A stretch of DNA of 64,000 nt, taken from the NCBI RefSeq assembly GCF_910594985.1, contig NZ_CAJVCE010000006.1, forward strand, positions 186,001 through 250,000, given 5' to 3'. Source of the stretch: Paenibacillus allorhizosphaerae (lineage in GTDB: Bacteria > Bacillota > Bacilli > Paenibacillales > NBRC-103111). Shown here piece by piece: positions 43,550 to 52,528 of this stretch (position 1 is the stretch's first letter; each line of letters opens with the position of its first letter). The notes under the pieces are model-generated. The model was given only the letters and a program-made list of their open reading frames with translations, was not told the DNA's origin and ran no database searches. The position numbers and the translations under genes are program-made.

Positions 43550-44682
43550 AGGCGGTAACGTATCAAGGGATTAAAAATGTCGTGGTCAAAGAGGTGCCGG
43601 ATCCGAAGATTGAGAAACCGGACGATATGATCGTAAAGATCACCAGTACCGCCATTTGCGGTTCTGACCTTCACCTTATTCACGGGATGATCCCTAACCT
43701 TCAGGAGAACTATGTCATCGGGCATGAACCGATGGGGATCGTAGAAGAGGTAGGCCCCGGCGTGACAAAGGTAAAGAAAGGCGACCGTGTGATCATCCCG
43801 TTCAACATCGCATGCGGAGAATGCTTTTTTTGCAAAAATCAGTTGGAAAGCCAATGTGACAAGTCAAACGAACACGGGGATATGGGAGCATATTTCGGCT
43901 ACTCCGGAACGACAGGCGGATACCCTGGCGGGCAAGCCGAGTATCTACGAGTTCCGTTTGCAAATTTTACCCACTTTAAGATTCCCGAAAACTGCGAACA
44001 ACCGGACGAAAAGCTAAGCTTGATCGCCGATGCCATGACGACGGCATTCTGGAGCGTAGATAACGCCGGCGTAAAGAATGGAGATACGGTCATCGTGCTC
44101 GGCTGCGGTCCGGTCGGACTTCTGGCCCAGAAATTCTGCTGGCTGAAAGGAGCAAAGCGGGTCATCGCCGTCGACTATGTCGATTACCGCTTACAGCATG
44201 CGAAGCGAACGAACAATGTGGAAATCGTAAACTTCGAACAGGATAAGAATATCGGCAACAATCTCAAGGAAATGACCAAAGGCGGCGCCGATGTCGTGAT
44301 TGATGCGGTAGGAATGGACGGCAAGATGAGCGATCTCGAATTTCTAGCCAGCGGTTTGAAACTGCAAGGCGGCACCATGAGCGCATTTATCATTGCGTCT
44401 CAGGCTGTCCGCAAAGGCGGGACCATCCAAGTCACTGGGGTATACGGCGGACGCTATAACGGATTCCCGCTCGGCGACATCATGCAGCGCAACGTGAATA
44501 TCCGTTCCGGACAAGCTCCGGTCATTCACTACATGCCGTATATGTACGAGTTGGTTACGTCGGGCAAAGTGGACCCTGGAGACATTGTTACGCACGTCAT
44601 TCCGCTCAGCGAGGCCAAGCGCGGCTATGAAGTGTTCGATACGAAAACGGACGATTGCATCAAAGTCGTCTTAAAGCCTTGA
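43546..44682 (+). CDS. Zinc-dependent alcohol dehydrogenase
   Basis: 378 residues. [10 protein letters not shown] gives the catalytic-zinc Cys, [12 protein letters not shown] the His, the structural-zinc set is CGECFFC plus a fourth Cys, and the NAD fold is [12 protein letters not shown]. It is similar to the glutathione-independent formaldehyde dehydrogenase branch. It oxidises an alcohol or aldehyde with NAD. The start overlaps the stop of the CotF-like gene. Lying between two coat gene pairs suggests spore-specific expression. Confidence 0.9.
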   Translation: MKAVTYQGIKNVVVKEVPDPKIEKPDDMIVKITSTAICGSDLHLIHGMIPNLQENYVIGHEPMGIVEEVGPGVTKVKKGDRVIIPFNIACGECFFCKNQLESQCDKSNEHGDMGAYFGYSGTTGGYPGGQAEYLRVPFANFTHFKIPENCEQPDEKLSLIADAMTTAFWSVDNAGVKNGDTVIVLGCGPVGLLAQKFCWLKGAKRVIAVDYVDYRLQHAKRTNNVEIVNFEQDKNIGNNLKEMTKGGADVVIDAVGMDGKMSDLEFLASGLKLQGGTMSAFIIASQAVRKGGTIQVTGVYGGRYNGFPLGDIMQRNVNIRSGQAPVIHYMPYMYELVTSGKVDPGDIVTHVIPLSEAKRGYEVFDTKTDDCIKVVLKP

Positions 44683-44713
44683 ATATGGATAGATACATGG
44701 GAGGACAATCCGA

Positions 44714-44914
44714 ATGAATTCCAATTACGCTTTGCATGAGATGCTGGAGGTTCATGAAATGGCTGCGTTCAAGACGGTTTGCATGACCAAAACCAAAACC
44801 ATGCAAGCTCTGGTAGCCGACCCGGAGCTCATGCAAATTTTGCAGCAAGACGTGCAATTATCACAGCAGCAGCTTCAGGAGCTCGGTGGAGTGCTGTCTA
44901 AAGTGACCCTATAG
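44714..44914 (+). CDS. Small spore-coat-associated protein, copy 2
   Basis: 66 residues (HEMLEVHEMAAFKTVCMTKT, then MQALVADPELMQILQQDV), a shorter paralog of the gene at 42908 without the Pro-rich tail. GGGAGG lies upstream. It precedes the second CotF-like gene by 11 bases. Confidence 0.75.
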   Translation: MNSNYALHEMLEVHEMAAFKTVCMTKTKTMQALVADPELMQILQQDVQLSQQQLQELGGVLSKVTL

Positions 44915-44925
44915 GAGATAAAAAC

Positions 44926-45222
44926 ATGAACACAATATTAGAACACATGACAGGGCTTCATACGCTGACCGATGACGTGATCGCAATGGATTTTTTGATG
45001 AACGCCAAGAGCGGAGTCAGAAACTACGCCATGGCCGTGACCGAATGTGCCACCCCCGAAATCAAGCAAATTTTGATGAAACAGCTCGACGAAGCCATAG
45101 ACTCCCATGAAAAGATAACAATCTACATGATGCAGCGGGGCCTATACCATCCCTACCATATTCCAGAGCAAATTCAGCTCGATCTGAAAAACATTCAGAC
45201 CGCTATGAACATTCCGTCCTGA
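44926..45222 (+). CDS. CotF-like spore coat protein, copy 2
   Basis: 98 residues, a paralog of the gene at 43163. VIAMDFLMNAKSGVRNYAMAVTE matches the coat F signature, and the tail QRGLYHPYHIPEQIQLDLK parallels the first copy. TAGGAG precedes the ATG. A terminator follows at 45242, closing the five-gene cluster. Confidence 0.88.
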   Translation: MNTILEHMTGLHTLTDDVIAMDFLMNAKSGVRNYAMAVTECATPEIKQILMKQLDEAIDSHEKITIYMMQRGLYHPYHIPEQIQLDLKNIQTAMNIPS

Positions 45223-45681
45223 CACCGTATTTCGTCCCGGCAAAACGCGCAAAACCACAATGGTTCAGGCGCGTTTTTGATTAGACTTCAGAGAACAAAA
45301 TGTTCCCCGTGTCAAGAATCCAACAATACAATAAGGGCGGATACGCTCCGCACTTATTGCCGCTGGCACCACAAACACACTTGAACAAGCGTTCCTTCGT
45401 TTGTTTTGCTTCTGATGGTCATCGCAACGCACTCTATGGATCGCCGCTCTCACGGCTACCCTTTTCTCTATAAGTATTCTTATGTTGCCAATCTTTTCAG
45501 ATAACGTCTGATTTGTGATTTTAGTAATTACTCAATCCCCGCGGCATTCTGTAGAATTAATTGAACTATTCTGCCCGTTATTTTAATGATCAAGAGCAGG
45601 TCGCCGCGGCGCCTGCTCCAATTACACAATCGTATCCGTTACTTTAGTTATCTTTGAACCTTCGCTGTACTATAACCCATC
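45223..45681. repeat. Intergenic region with repeat family A
   Basis: After the terminator at 45242-45278 no gene is seen. ATTCTGCCCGTTATTTTAAT with GATCA, a GAGCAGG/CCTGCTC stem (45594-45600 with 45612-45618), and ATCGTATCCGTTACTTTAG belong to repeat family A. Confidence 0.55.
45242..45278 (+). terminator. Terminator of the spore coat cluster
   Basis: AAAACGCGC (45242-45250) pairs with GCGCGTTTT (45269-45277), followed by TGA; the T tract is part of the stem. Confidence 0.7.
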
Positions 45682-46092
45682 CTATCGCCTTTTCAAAACA
45701 AGCGGTCCCATCTCTTGCAGCGTTGTATGTCCCCATTGTTCAATAAGCTTGCAATAACTTTCCGGATCCTGCATCTGCGCAGCCACATCGGCGATCGTCA
45801 TGGACCAGGCAACCCTGGGAATAGGCGGGGCATCCGCCGGCCTTCGAATTCCCTTGGTGCGTCCGGGTCCTTGGGCGGCATCCTGACGAATCATCTCCGA
45901 GGTGTGGCCTTCCTCCAGGTATTTTCGCAGCGCGGTTTGCACCCAGACATACATTTCATCGCTGTAACCCTCATGTTGAACCATGTAACAGGCGACGGTG
46001 AGAAAATGAACCCGTCCGTAACCGGGATCTGTGAACTCAAGTCCCATTGATAATCTATTAGCTGGTTTAGCGTAACGCGGCTGCCGATCCAC
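45682..46092 (-). pseudogene. N-terminally truncated DUF5946-family gene
   Basis: LEFTDPGYGRVHFLTVACYM and QHEGYSDE match the DUF5946 core, and the frame continues to LQEMGPLVLKRR. The usual N-terminal CxxC-type part is missing: the frame begins inside the stem of a family A repeat (46080-46101), so the repeat appears to have replaced the 5' end. A shorter start at the ATG before GLEFTDPG would give a headless protein. Probably inactive. Confidence 0.6.
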
Positions 46093-46140
46093 GCCGGCAG
46101 CTGCATTTTAGTTGTGATTAAGCTATCGTATCCGTTTATT
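46066..46140. repeat. Dispersed repeat family A, overlapping the DUF5946 gene
   Basis: The stem GCTGCCG/CGGCAGC (46080-46086, 46095-46101) is flanked by AAGCTATCGTATCCGTTTAT, the family A signature. Confidence 0.55.
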
Positions 46141-46467
46141 AATCGGCGTTGCGTTGCATTTCATCAGAATTCCGGATAAAAGATAACAAAGTGAAGTAAC
46201 TATAAATAACTTAAAAATACTGGGTGTCATAGCTAGGTAGATGCTTAAAGGGAGGGACCAAAAAAATGCGACGAGCATAGTGAAACGTTTCCTAAAAATC
46301 GAGCCTATAACTGCTACAAATGCAGGGGCTAAAAGAAATACCCCCGTTCTTATCAAAACGTCATTACTTAGAGATGCAGAATTATATGGGTTATTGAAGT
46401 TTAGAACTAGCCAAAGCACTATTGTTCCTAAAGATGAAAGGATGCCTAAATATCTCCAATATTTCAC
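46123..46467 (-). CDS. Small integral membrane protein
   Basis: 114 residues with about four hydrophobic segments (YLGILSSLGTIVLWLVL, GVFLLAPAFVAVIGSIF, MLVAFFWSLPLSIYLAM, FKLFIVTSLCYLLSGIL). The GTG at 46467 is preferred, six bases from AGGAGG; a TTG at 46485 overlaps it. No family recognised. Its stop overlaps the repeat at 46130. Confidence 0.65.
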   Translation of the reverse strand: MKYWRYLGILSSLGTIVLWLVLNFNNPYNSASLSNDVLIRTGVFLLAPAFVAVIGSIFRKRFTMLVAFFWSLPLSIYLAMTPSIFKLFIVTSLCYLLSGILMKCNATPINKRIR

Positions 46468-46519
46468 CTTATCCCTCCTATTCAAGAGTATCTTTATACA
46501 TCATAAGGTACCACAAATT

Positions 46520-46560
46520 GGAAGTATCCTGCCCGTTAATTCAATGAAAACTTCAAAACG
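46520..46560. repeat. Dispersed repeat family A, short copy
   Basis: GAAGTATCCTGCCCGTTAAT followed by TCAATGAAAAC, without a GC stem. Confidence 0.5.
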
Positions 46561-46649
46561 AGCTATTCCCACATGCCAGTGAGTTCCATGCCACAAGCTG
46601 GGAAATGGAACCACCTTGCATCCCCGAGGGGGTTATAACGCATATTTGT

Positions 46650-46964
46650 TTCGGCCTTGCGCTACTCCAAACGCAATCACAGCTTCAACCTGCTGGCCAG
46701 GTTGTTCCAATAGTGTACTGTCGGTTCCATGCCAATGATAAGGCTCTGTAACCTGTGCTTCTGCTGTAATCCCTCTATCCACCGTTTTAATTTTTCAAAC
46801 CCTTCCTGTGTGTTTTTTAAACGAAAGGTGCCTATTCGTAAGAACTATACCTCGGAAGTTTGTAGCTTGCGCTACATGTTAGCCATGTCGATACCGACAA
46901 CAAGATGAGAGGTGGTAATTCGTTCAATTCGTTGATTTTGTCCGTGTGATTGATTAAACTTCAT
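46650..46964 (-). pseudogene. IS110-family transposase remnant 2
   Basis: The minus strand from 46964 encodes MKFNQSHGQNQRIERITTSH then LVVGIDMA, the standard IS110 start with the catalytic Asp. After one-base shifts it continues in other frames as HVAQATNFRGIVLTNRHLSF, then EGFEKLKRWIEGLQQKHRLQ and IGMEPTVHYWNNLA. Several frameshifts and stops break it and the C-terminal half is absent. It differs from the fragment at 34161. A 5'-flanking inverted arrangement at 46968-47035 resembles the non-coding end of such elements. Confidence 0.8.
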
Positions 46965-47213
46965 AGCAAGAGCGCCTCCTTGATGGTGTTGGGTATCAAA
47001 CCCGTCGACAAACCCATCATACCGAGACGCTCCTTTTTTTACAAAGCCCGCTTCTTAGGACTAACAGGAATGTTTATCAATGACGTAATGTTCACAAACT
47101 TAAATGGAGAAATCTGCATTCGACTTGCCTAAACCCGGGTAAGCTTATCCGGATTTCGTGCAACGAAGATTCTGGTAACTTTCCGCATTGAATCCGAACG
47201 AAAGAAGATCCCG

Positions 47214-50200
47214 TTATCTTCCCGACAACAGCCGGATCAATTCGCTCACGCCGCCGCGGAGTTGGTCCGCAGCCCGGAGCGACGCTTTGTCCGCTTGCTT
47301 GCGCAACGTTTCAAGGAAATTGTTCAAGTGCATAAGCGCCTGATCCGTATGTCCCTTCTCCCAATCTTTCTCCGCCTGCATCAGCCGATTGCCTAACTGG
47401 TTTTGAAGCGAAGGCAACACCTCGTCTAGTGCGGCATACTTGCGAAGCAGCTCCTCCACCGCAAGAAACGTAGCCGGCACGCGCTCACCTACGCCGACGA
47501 CGGCCCAAGCAGTATGGCTCCCCAACGTAGCGGTGACGACTGTTCCGCCGCTCCCGGCCGCATTCACGATGCCGCTGCTCGCGACGGATGCGACGGTCGG
47601 CTTCTCCGATCCGTACGCCGCCAGCGCGGTCGCTTGCAGGCGGCGGCCGTCGCCGTAAACGGCGGTAACGACCGTTTGCCGCTGCGCGCCCGGCTCCATC
47701 ACGTACATCGGCGAATCGAATTCGATTCTCGCGATGCCGGACGGATCGAGCACCTGCACGGTGCGCGAGACGGGCTGAGCGGCATTGCCGGCCGCATCGG
47801 CGACGTGGTACGTCAAGTAATACGTACCGGGCACCTTATCGTATAGTGCGCCGATAACGGAGATTCGTCCGGCGACGCTGGGATCGAGATTGTCCTCCGC
47901 CGTTGCACCGGGATCGGCGTAGGTGCTTCCAGCCAGCAGATTGATGACCGGGCTGCCGTTTAACCGCAGGACGGGAGCCGTTTTGTCAATGCCGATCACG
48001 GCTTGCTTCGGCGTCTCGATATTGCCTGCACCGTCGACGGACCGGTAATCGAGCGTATGCACCCCTTCCCCGGTCAAATAGACGGCGCCGGTGACGGTCG
48101 TCCAATTGCCGCCGTCCAGCCGGTATTCCGCCCGGTTCACGCCGGACAGCAGCTCATACGTGCTAAACGTCACCGTTACATCCCGGTCGTTGAACGTACC
48201 CGCGCCGCTTTTCCCGTCGATGCGAGCATTCGTCACCGGGGGGACGATGTCAGCGGCCCCCATGTACGTGAGCGTATACGCGCCGGGCTGTCCGTCGAAA
48301 TACAGGACGCCGCCTTCCGCGCTTACTTCCCCGAGCGTTTCTTCCCCGCCGCGCGAGATTTTCCACGAGCCGGCAGCCAGATCGGTCACGACAAAATGAA
48401 GCTGCCGGTCGCCGTAAACGGAAAATGAGACGGATCCGCTTTCCCGGTCTCCCGATTTGCTGAACAAAGCGACCGCATCCGCAATCGCCGCGCCGGTCAT
48501 CCGCTCCGATTCGACGGCGGTCGCCGCCAGCGGCACCGTACCGCCGTTATCCAGCACCTGCATGACGTTCAGGAAACGGTCGGTTTCCACCGGCGCCTTC
48601 GGCGAAATTTGCACCCGCCACGCCCCCGCCTCGACCGTCTGCTGTCCGGCCGGCTTCGCCGGCACCTGCATATAGTTCGTCCCGAATACATCGAATTCGT
48701 GTTCGGGGCCCCCGACCTTCTCGATCAATGCATTGCTTGCGGCGGGCAGCAGCGTTTCATTGACCAGCTTGCCGGAATATCCGCCTTCGCTGCGTACGAT
48801 CGTCGTCGTATTGCCGCTGACCTCTGGCTCCTCCATGCTGTGCAGCAGCCAATACTTTTTGAAGTTCGGATCGGCGGACACGACTTTGTCGTATACGATC
48901 ATGGCGGCGGGATGCTGCTCGTCCTGCAGCCGCAGGAACAAGAACGAGCGTTTGAACTGCTCTACCTTGTCCGAATATGCGCCCGTCAAATCGCCCTTCA
49001 TGTAGCTGAACTCCGGCGCGACCGGGTCCGGTCCGTACTGATGACCGACGACAACGCCGCCGTAATAATTTTTCCCGAGCAAATCGTCGAGTTTATTCGC
49101 CTCCGGCAGCTTCCGCTGCCCGCCGTCGTTCGCCCAGTTGTTGTAGAACCGTTCCGCCGGGTCGTACACAAGCATCGCATTGTGCGCGATCGTGCGCTTA
49201 TAGTAATTATTGTCGTGCTCGCTGCCGTAAGCGCCGTATACGCCCTGGTACATGCCGGAATCGACGGCCAGCCCGCCTTTGTAGTACAGCTGGAAGCTAC
49301 CCATATCGAGGTGCTGGTGGTTGCCGTATTGATAATTGCCGATTTTCATTTCGGCCACGACATCGGAGACCCTGCCCGCATTGCCGTCCATTCCCCAGCC
49401 GGTGCGGGCGATCATCGTCCCGTACGGAAATCCGAAATAACGTGTTAACGGCAAATCGTCCACCGGTTTTGCGGACACATCGAGATCGGCGAATAATATT
49501 TCGACGAACAGATTGGACCCCATCGTATGCTCCCGCAAAAACTCGCCCTGCAAATACGGATCTTTGTAGTAAGAAGCGGCAAGCAGCGGAATGGGCGATG
49601 ATATTTTCCAATATGCCCCTGGAGCGTAGGAGTTTTGCCATGACGAATCTCCGTCCCGCAGCAGCTGGCCGTCGGGCCTGCGCATGTAGAGGGCACGGTA
49701 CAGCACGTCCCGTTGTTCATCCGCGAACACCCCGGGATACCCCATTCTGGCGAACATCCATTGCGCCCACAGCTCCGGCATGAGCCGCACGCCGAATCCG
49801 TACGAATCCCCTTGATGATGCATGCCCGACAAATACCAGAAGTTGCGGGCCGGAACGAACTCGCCGAAAAACCGTTTGGCCGACACGTTGTAAATTTCCG
49901 GGTCATCGCCGTACACCGCTATGCCGGCGGCCAGCAGGTCTTTCATCAGCATATTTTCCCCGGAATGTCCGGTAACCGCTCCGCCCTTGGTCGGAGGATA
50001 GCCCATCTCCATTTGGGCGGCCAGCGTTTTGATTTTGGCGATAAGGGCCGTTTTTTCCTCCGCCGACAGCAGGGGGTAACACCAGTCGTACGTGACGGAA
50101 GCGGCATGGATCGTATCCCCGATCGGCCGGAACGTATCGAGACCGGCATAGACGGCGGTGTCCATGAAGTTGAGCACGGCGCGGATCGCGAGTCGGCCGC

Positions 50201-52418
50201 TGGCCGCGTCGCCCAGCAGCAAATATTTCATCGCGTTGTACTCGATCGCGTTCTTCAGTGAGGCCGAATAGTTCGATTGGCCGGTCGGCGGCGGATCGAG
50301 CAAGCCCGGCGGCTTGCCCATGCCGAGATCGACGAGCCGCCAGCTCAATCCGTCGGCTGAGACATAAATGTCGAAATAGGAAGCGCGCGTATTGCCGCTG
50401 TACCAGGCGATCTTCAGATCGGTCACGGTCCTCGCGGCCCCGAGATCGTACGTTATCCACTCCGTCGTACCTTCCGCCGACCATCTCGATTCCGCATCCA
50501 GATTGCCGTCAATCGTGTTGTTTCCGTCGTACTGCCGATCCTGGCTGTTCCAGCTCGCACTTTGCACAGGCAGCTTCTCCAGTTGACCGCCGTCGGCGCG
50601 CGTATAGATTTCCGTCTCCGTAATCGAATTCCACTGGTTCGTCGAGTTTCCTCTGCCGAACAGCTTCACGTAACGTGCGTTTTCCGGCGCCGGGAATATG
50701 TACGTCTCGAAATCAAGCGTCTTGCCGCTGCTTCTCCCCGTATATTCCGAAATATAGCTTTGAGCGACGACTTTGCTCCAGATCGGCTGAAACGCCGGCG
50801 TCCCGATTTTCGCCTGCAGCTGCGGGATCAGCTCCGGCGTCACGTACAGGCGCGGATGGACAGACGGCGGCTTGGGCATATTTTGCTCCGTGACGCTGCT
50901 AAGCGGCGGCATTTGGAAATCGACTCCGGTAAAATGGCCGTCCTGCACCGCAACCGGGAATGTCGCCGTATAATAGCCCGCCTTTACGGCCCGCGCCAAA
51001 TATCGGCCGTTTACGACCGGCCGGTCGAGCGTGAACGTCCCGTCCGCCGCGGAGACGGCTGCGCCGAGCGAAACCGAGTACGCAGCATCGTCGTCGTCGT
51101 ACAAGGCGATATTCACGCCGGCCAGACGCTGGTCCTGGCCGGGTGTCCGCACTGTGCCGCTCACCGTATACACGGCGGCCGCCATATCTTTGGCCAGCGT
51201 CACGGCCGCGCTGCCGCTGCCACCGCCGCCGACTTGGACGGAGACCGTTCCGCGCAAATAGCCGTCCTTCGCCGCGCGCACAACATAGTTTCCATTCTGG
51301 ACGCTGCCCGGGAACGTGAACTTCCCGCTGGCATCGGAAGTCGCTTTGTCCAGCGGCCTGGCAAAGCCCGTATCTTCCGCCGCATACAAATAGGCGGACG
51401 CCCAGGCGACAGGCGACCCGGTGGCGGCATCCGTTACGGTGCCGCGGGCGAGACTGATTTCCGAGATGCTCGCTTCATCGAAATATACGGTGCCTACCGT
51501 CGCTTGCGCGCTGTACAGCAAAATCGCCGCCTTCACGGTTCCTTCGGGGGCGATCGCCGTCACCGTGACGTTCCGCCATTGCCCTGAAGTAACGCCCGTA
51601 CTGGCCGACTTTGAATCAAGCAGCTTGTTCGCGGAGTCGTAGAAGCGGATATAGATCGCCCCCGCCCCGCTGTCGACCCGCATTTTCACCTCGCCCGTAT
51701 ACTGCTTGCCGGCGGAAGCCGGGAATTTGTCACTTTCCATCCCGAACGAGGCCGTTGCCGAGTTATCGACGATTTTTAGGCTCTTGGAGCCGGTATAGGC
51801 GGCTTCGCTTGATGCGATCATCTGCGCCGCGCTGCCGAAGACCGCACTCCAGCCGGTCAAGCCCGATTCGAAGCCGCCGTTTGCAAGCGGCACGGTCGCC
51901 GTCAGGCTGACGCTGTCGAAATACGCTGTGCCTACGTTGACGATGTTCGTCGCCAGCACGACGCTGACATGCGTGGCGCCGGCCGGCGCCGTACCGGTGA
52001 TGCTGGCGTCGATCCATTCGTTTTGCGGCGAGCTCTTGCTCGAAAACACGCTTTGAATCATCGTTCCGGCCGCATTATAAAAATACAAATAGACCGAACC
52101 GGAGCCTCCCGACAAATACAGCTTCGACGAAGCGGTAACCTGCTTGCCTTCGGACACAGGCAGCTTGTCGCTGATCATCGCGTAGGAGGCGTCGTTTTCC
52201 ATGTCTTTAATTTTCAGGCTAAAGCCGCCCGAATATTTCAGCTCGCTTGTCACCGTCATATTCGCCTGGTTCCCGTGAAGCCTGCTCCAGCCAGTGAGCC
52301 CGGAATCGAACCCTCCGTTCGGAAGCGGCAGCGCCTCGGCTCTCGTTTCCGCGGCATACAGCGGCAGCATGCCGGCCAGAAGCACGCAAATCAGCATAAT
52401 ATGAGTCCATTTTTTCAT
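47214..52418 (-). CDS. Giant secreted heparinase II/III-like lyase
   Basis: 1734 residues. A signal peptide (1-28) precedes two carbohydrate-binding-like modules (about 30-320, each beginning LxNGGFESGLTGW), two carboxypeptidase-regulatory-like beta domains (323-510), and the lyase N-region starting HPRLYVTPEL (515). A discoidin-like insert (576-700), an alpha/alpha toroid (700-990) and the heparinase II/III beta-sandwich (996-1385) follow, with NHQHLDMGSF near residue 1033. Ig-like repeats (1390-1570), a Big-type domain (1575-1650) and a FIMAH-like helical tail (1650-1734) complete it. It probably cleaves uronate polysaccharides outside the cell. The ATG at 52418 follows GGAGAGGG. The discoidin insert inside the lyase is unusual. 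Confidence 0.85.
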   Translation of the reverse strand: MKKWTHIMLICVLLAGMLPLYAAETRAEALPLPNGGFDSGLTGWSRLHGNQANMTVTSELKYSGGFSLKIKDMENDASYAMISDKLPVSEGKQVTASSKLYLSGGSGSVYLYFYNAAGTMIQSVFSSKSSPQNEWIDASITGTAPAGATHVSVVLATNIVNVGTAYFDSVSLTATVPLANGGFESGLTGWSAVFGSAAQMIASSEAAYTGSKSLKIVDNSATASFGMESDKFPASAGKQYTGEVKMRVDSGAGAIYIRFYDSANKLLDSKSASTGVTSGQWRNVTVTAIAPEGTVKAAILLYSAQATVGTVYFDEASISEISLARGTVTDAATGSPVAWASAYLYAAEDTGFARPLDKATSDASGKFTFPGSVQNGNYVVRAAKDGYLRGTVSVQVGGGGSGSAAVTLAKDMAAAVYTVSGTVRTPGQDQRLAGVNIALYDDDDAAYSVSLGAAVSAADGTFTLDRPVVNGRYLARAVKAGYYTATFPVAVQDGHFTGVDFQMPPLSSVTEQNMPKPPSVHPRLYVTPELIPQLQAKIGTPAFQPIWSKVVAQSYISEYTGRSSGKTLDFETYIFPAPENARYVKLFGRGNSTNQWNSITETEIYTRADGGQLEKLPVQSASWNSQDRQYDGNNTIDGNLDAESRWSAEGTTEWITYDLGAARTVTDLKIAWYSGNTRASYFDIYVSADGLSWRLVDLGMGKPPGLLDPPPTGQSNYSASLKNAIEYNAMKYLLLGDAASGRLAIRAVLNFMDTAVYAGLDTFRPIGDTIHAASVTYDWCYPLLSAEEKTALIAKIKTLAAQMEMGYPPTKGGAVTGHSGENMLMKDLLAAGIAVYGDDPEIYNVSAKRFFGEFVPARNFWYLSGMHHQGDSYGFGVRLMPELWAQWMFARMGYPGVFADEQRDVLYRALYMRRPDGQLLRDGDSSWQNSYAPGAYWKISSPIPLLAASYYKDPYLQGEFLREHTMGSNLFVEILFADLDVSAKPVDDLPLTRYFGFPYGTMIARTGWGMDGNAGRVSDVVAEMKIGNYQYGNHQHLDMGSFQLYYKGGLAVDSGMYQGVYGAYGSEHDNNYYKRTIAHNAMLVYDPAERFYNNWANDGGQRKLPEANKLDDLLGKNYYGGVVVGHQYGPDPVAPEFSYMKGDLTGAYSDKVEQFKRSFLFLRLQDEQHPAAMIVYDKVVSADPNFKKYWLLHSMEEPEVSGNTTTIVRSEGGYSGKLVNETLLPAASNALIEKVGGPEHEFDVFGTNYMQVPAKPAGQQTVEAGAWRVQISPKAPVETDRFLNVMQVLDNGGTVPLAATAVESERMTGAAIADAVALFSKSGDRESGSVSFSVYGDRQLHFVVTDLAAGSWKISRGGEETLGEVSAEGGVLYFDGQPGAYTLTYMGAADIVPPVTNARIDGKSGAGTFNDRDVTVTFSTYELLSGVNRAEYRLDGGNWTTVTGAVYLTGEGVHTLDYRSVDGAGNIETPKQAVIGIDKTAPVLRLNGSPVINLLAGSTYADPGATAEDNLDPSVAGRISVIGALYDKVPGTYYLTYHVADAAGNAAQPVSRTVQVLDPSGIARIEFDSPMYVMEPGAQRQTVVTAVYGDGRRLQATALAAYGSEKPTVASVASSGIVNAAGSGGTVVTATLGSHTAWAVVGVGERVPATFLAVEELLRKYAALDEVLPSLQNQLGNRLMQAEKDWEKGHTDQALMHLNNFLETLRKQADKASLRAADQLRGGVSELIRLLSGR

Positions 52419-52528
52419 CGCTTGCACCCTCTCCGTGTTCTTTATCATTGCGTTGCAGGTAACAAAGAAGCGGTAAGCGTTGTTGTGTCTGCTACTTTGG
52501 CTTCATATCCCATCGCCATTTGCGCCGT

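Larger units (their letters stand above)
46468..47213. other. Intergenic stretch with IS110 fossil
   Basis: Apart from the repeat at 46520 and the transposase remnant, no gene is visible. The segment 46966-47040 contains GAGCGCCTCC and GAGACGCTCC flanking GGGTATCAAACCCGTCGAC, possibly the element's non-coding end. Confidence 0.45.
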
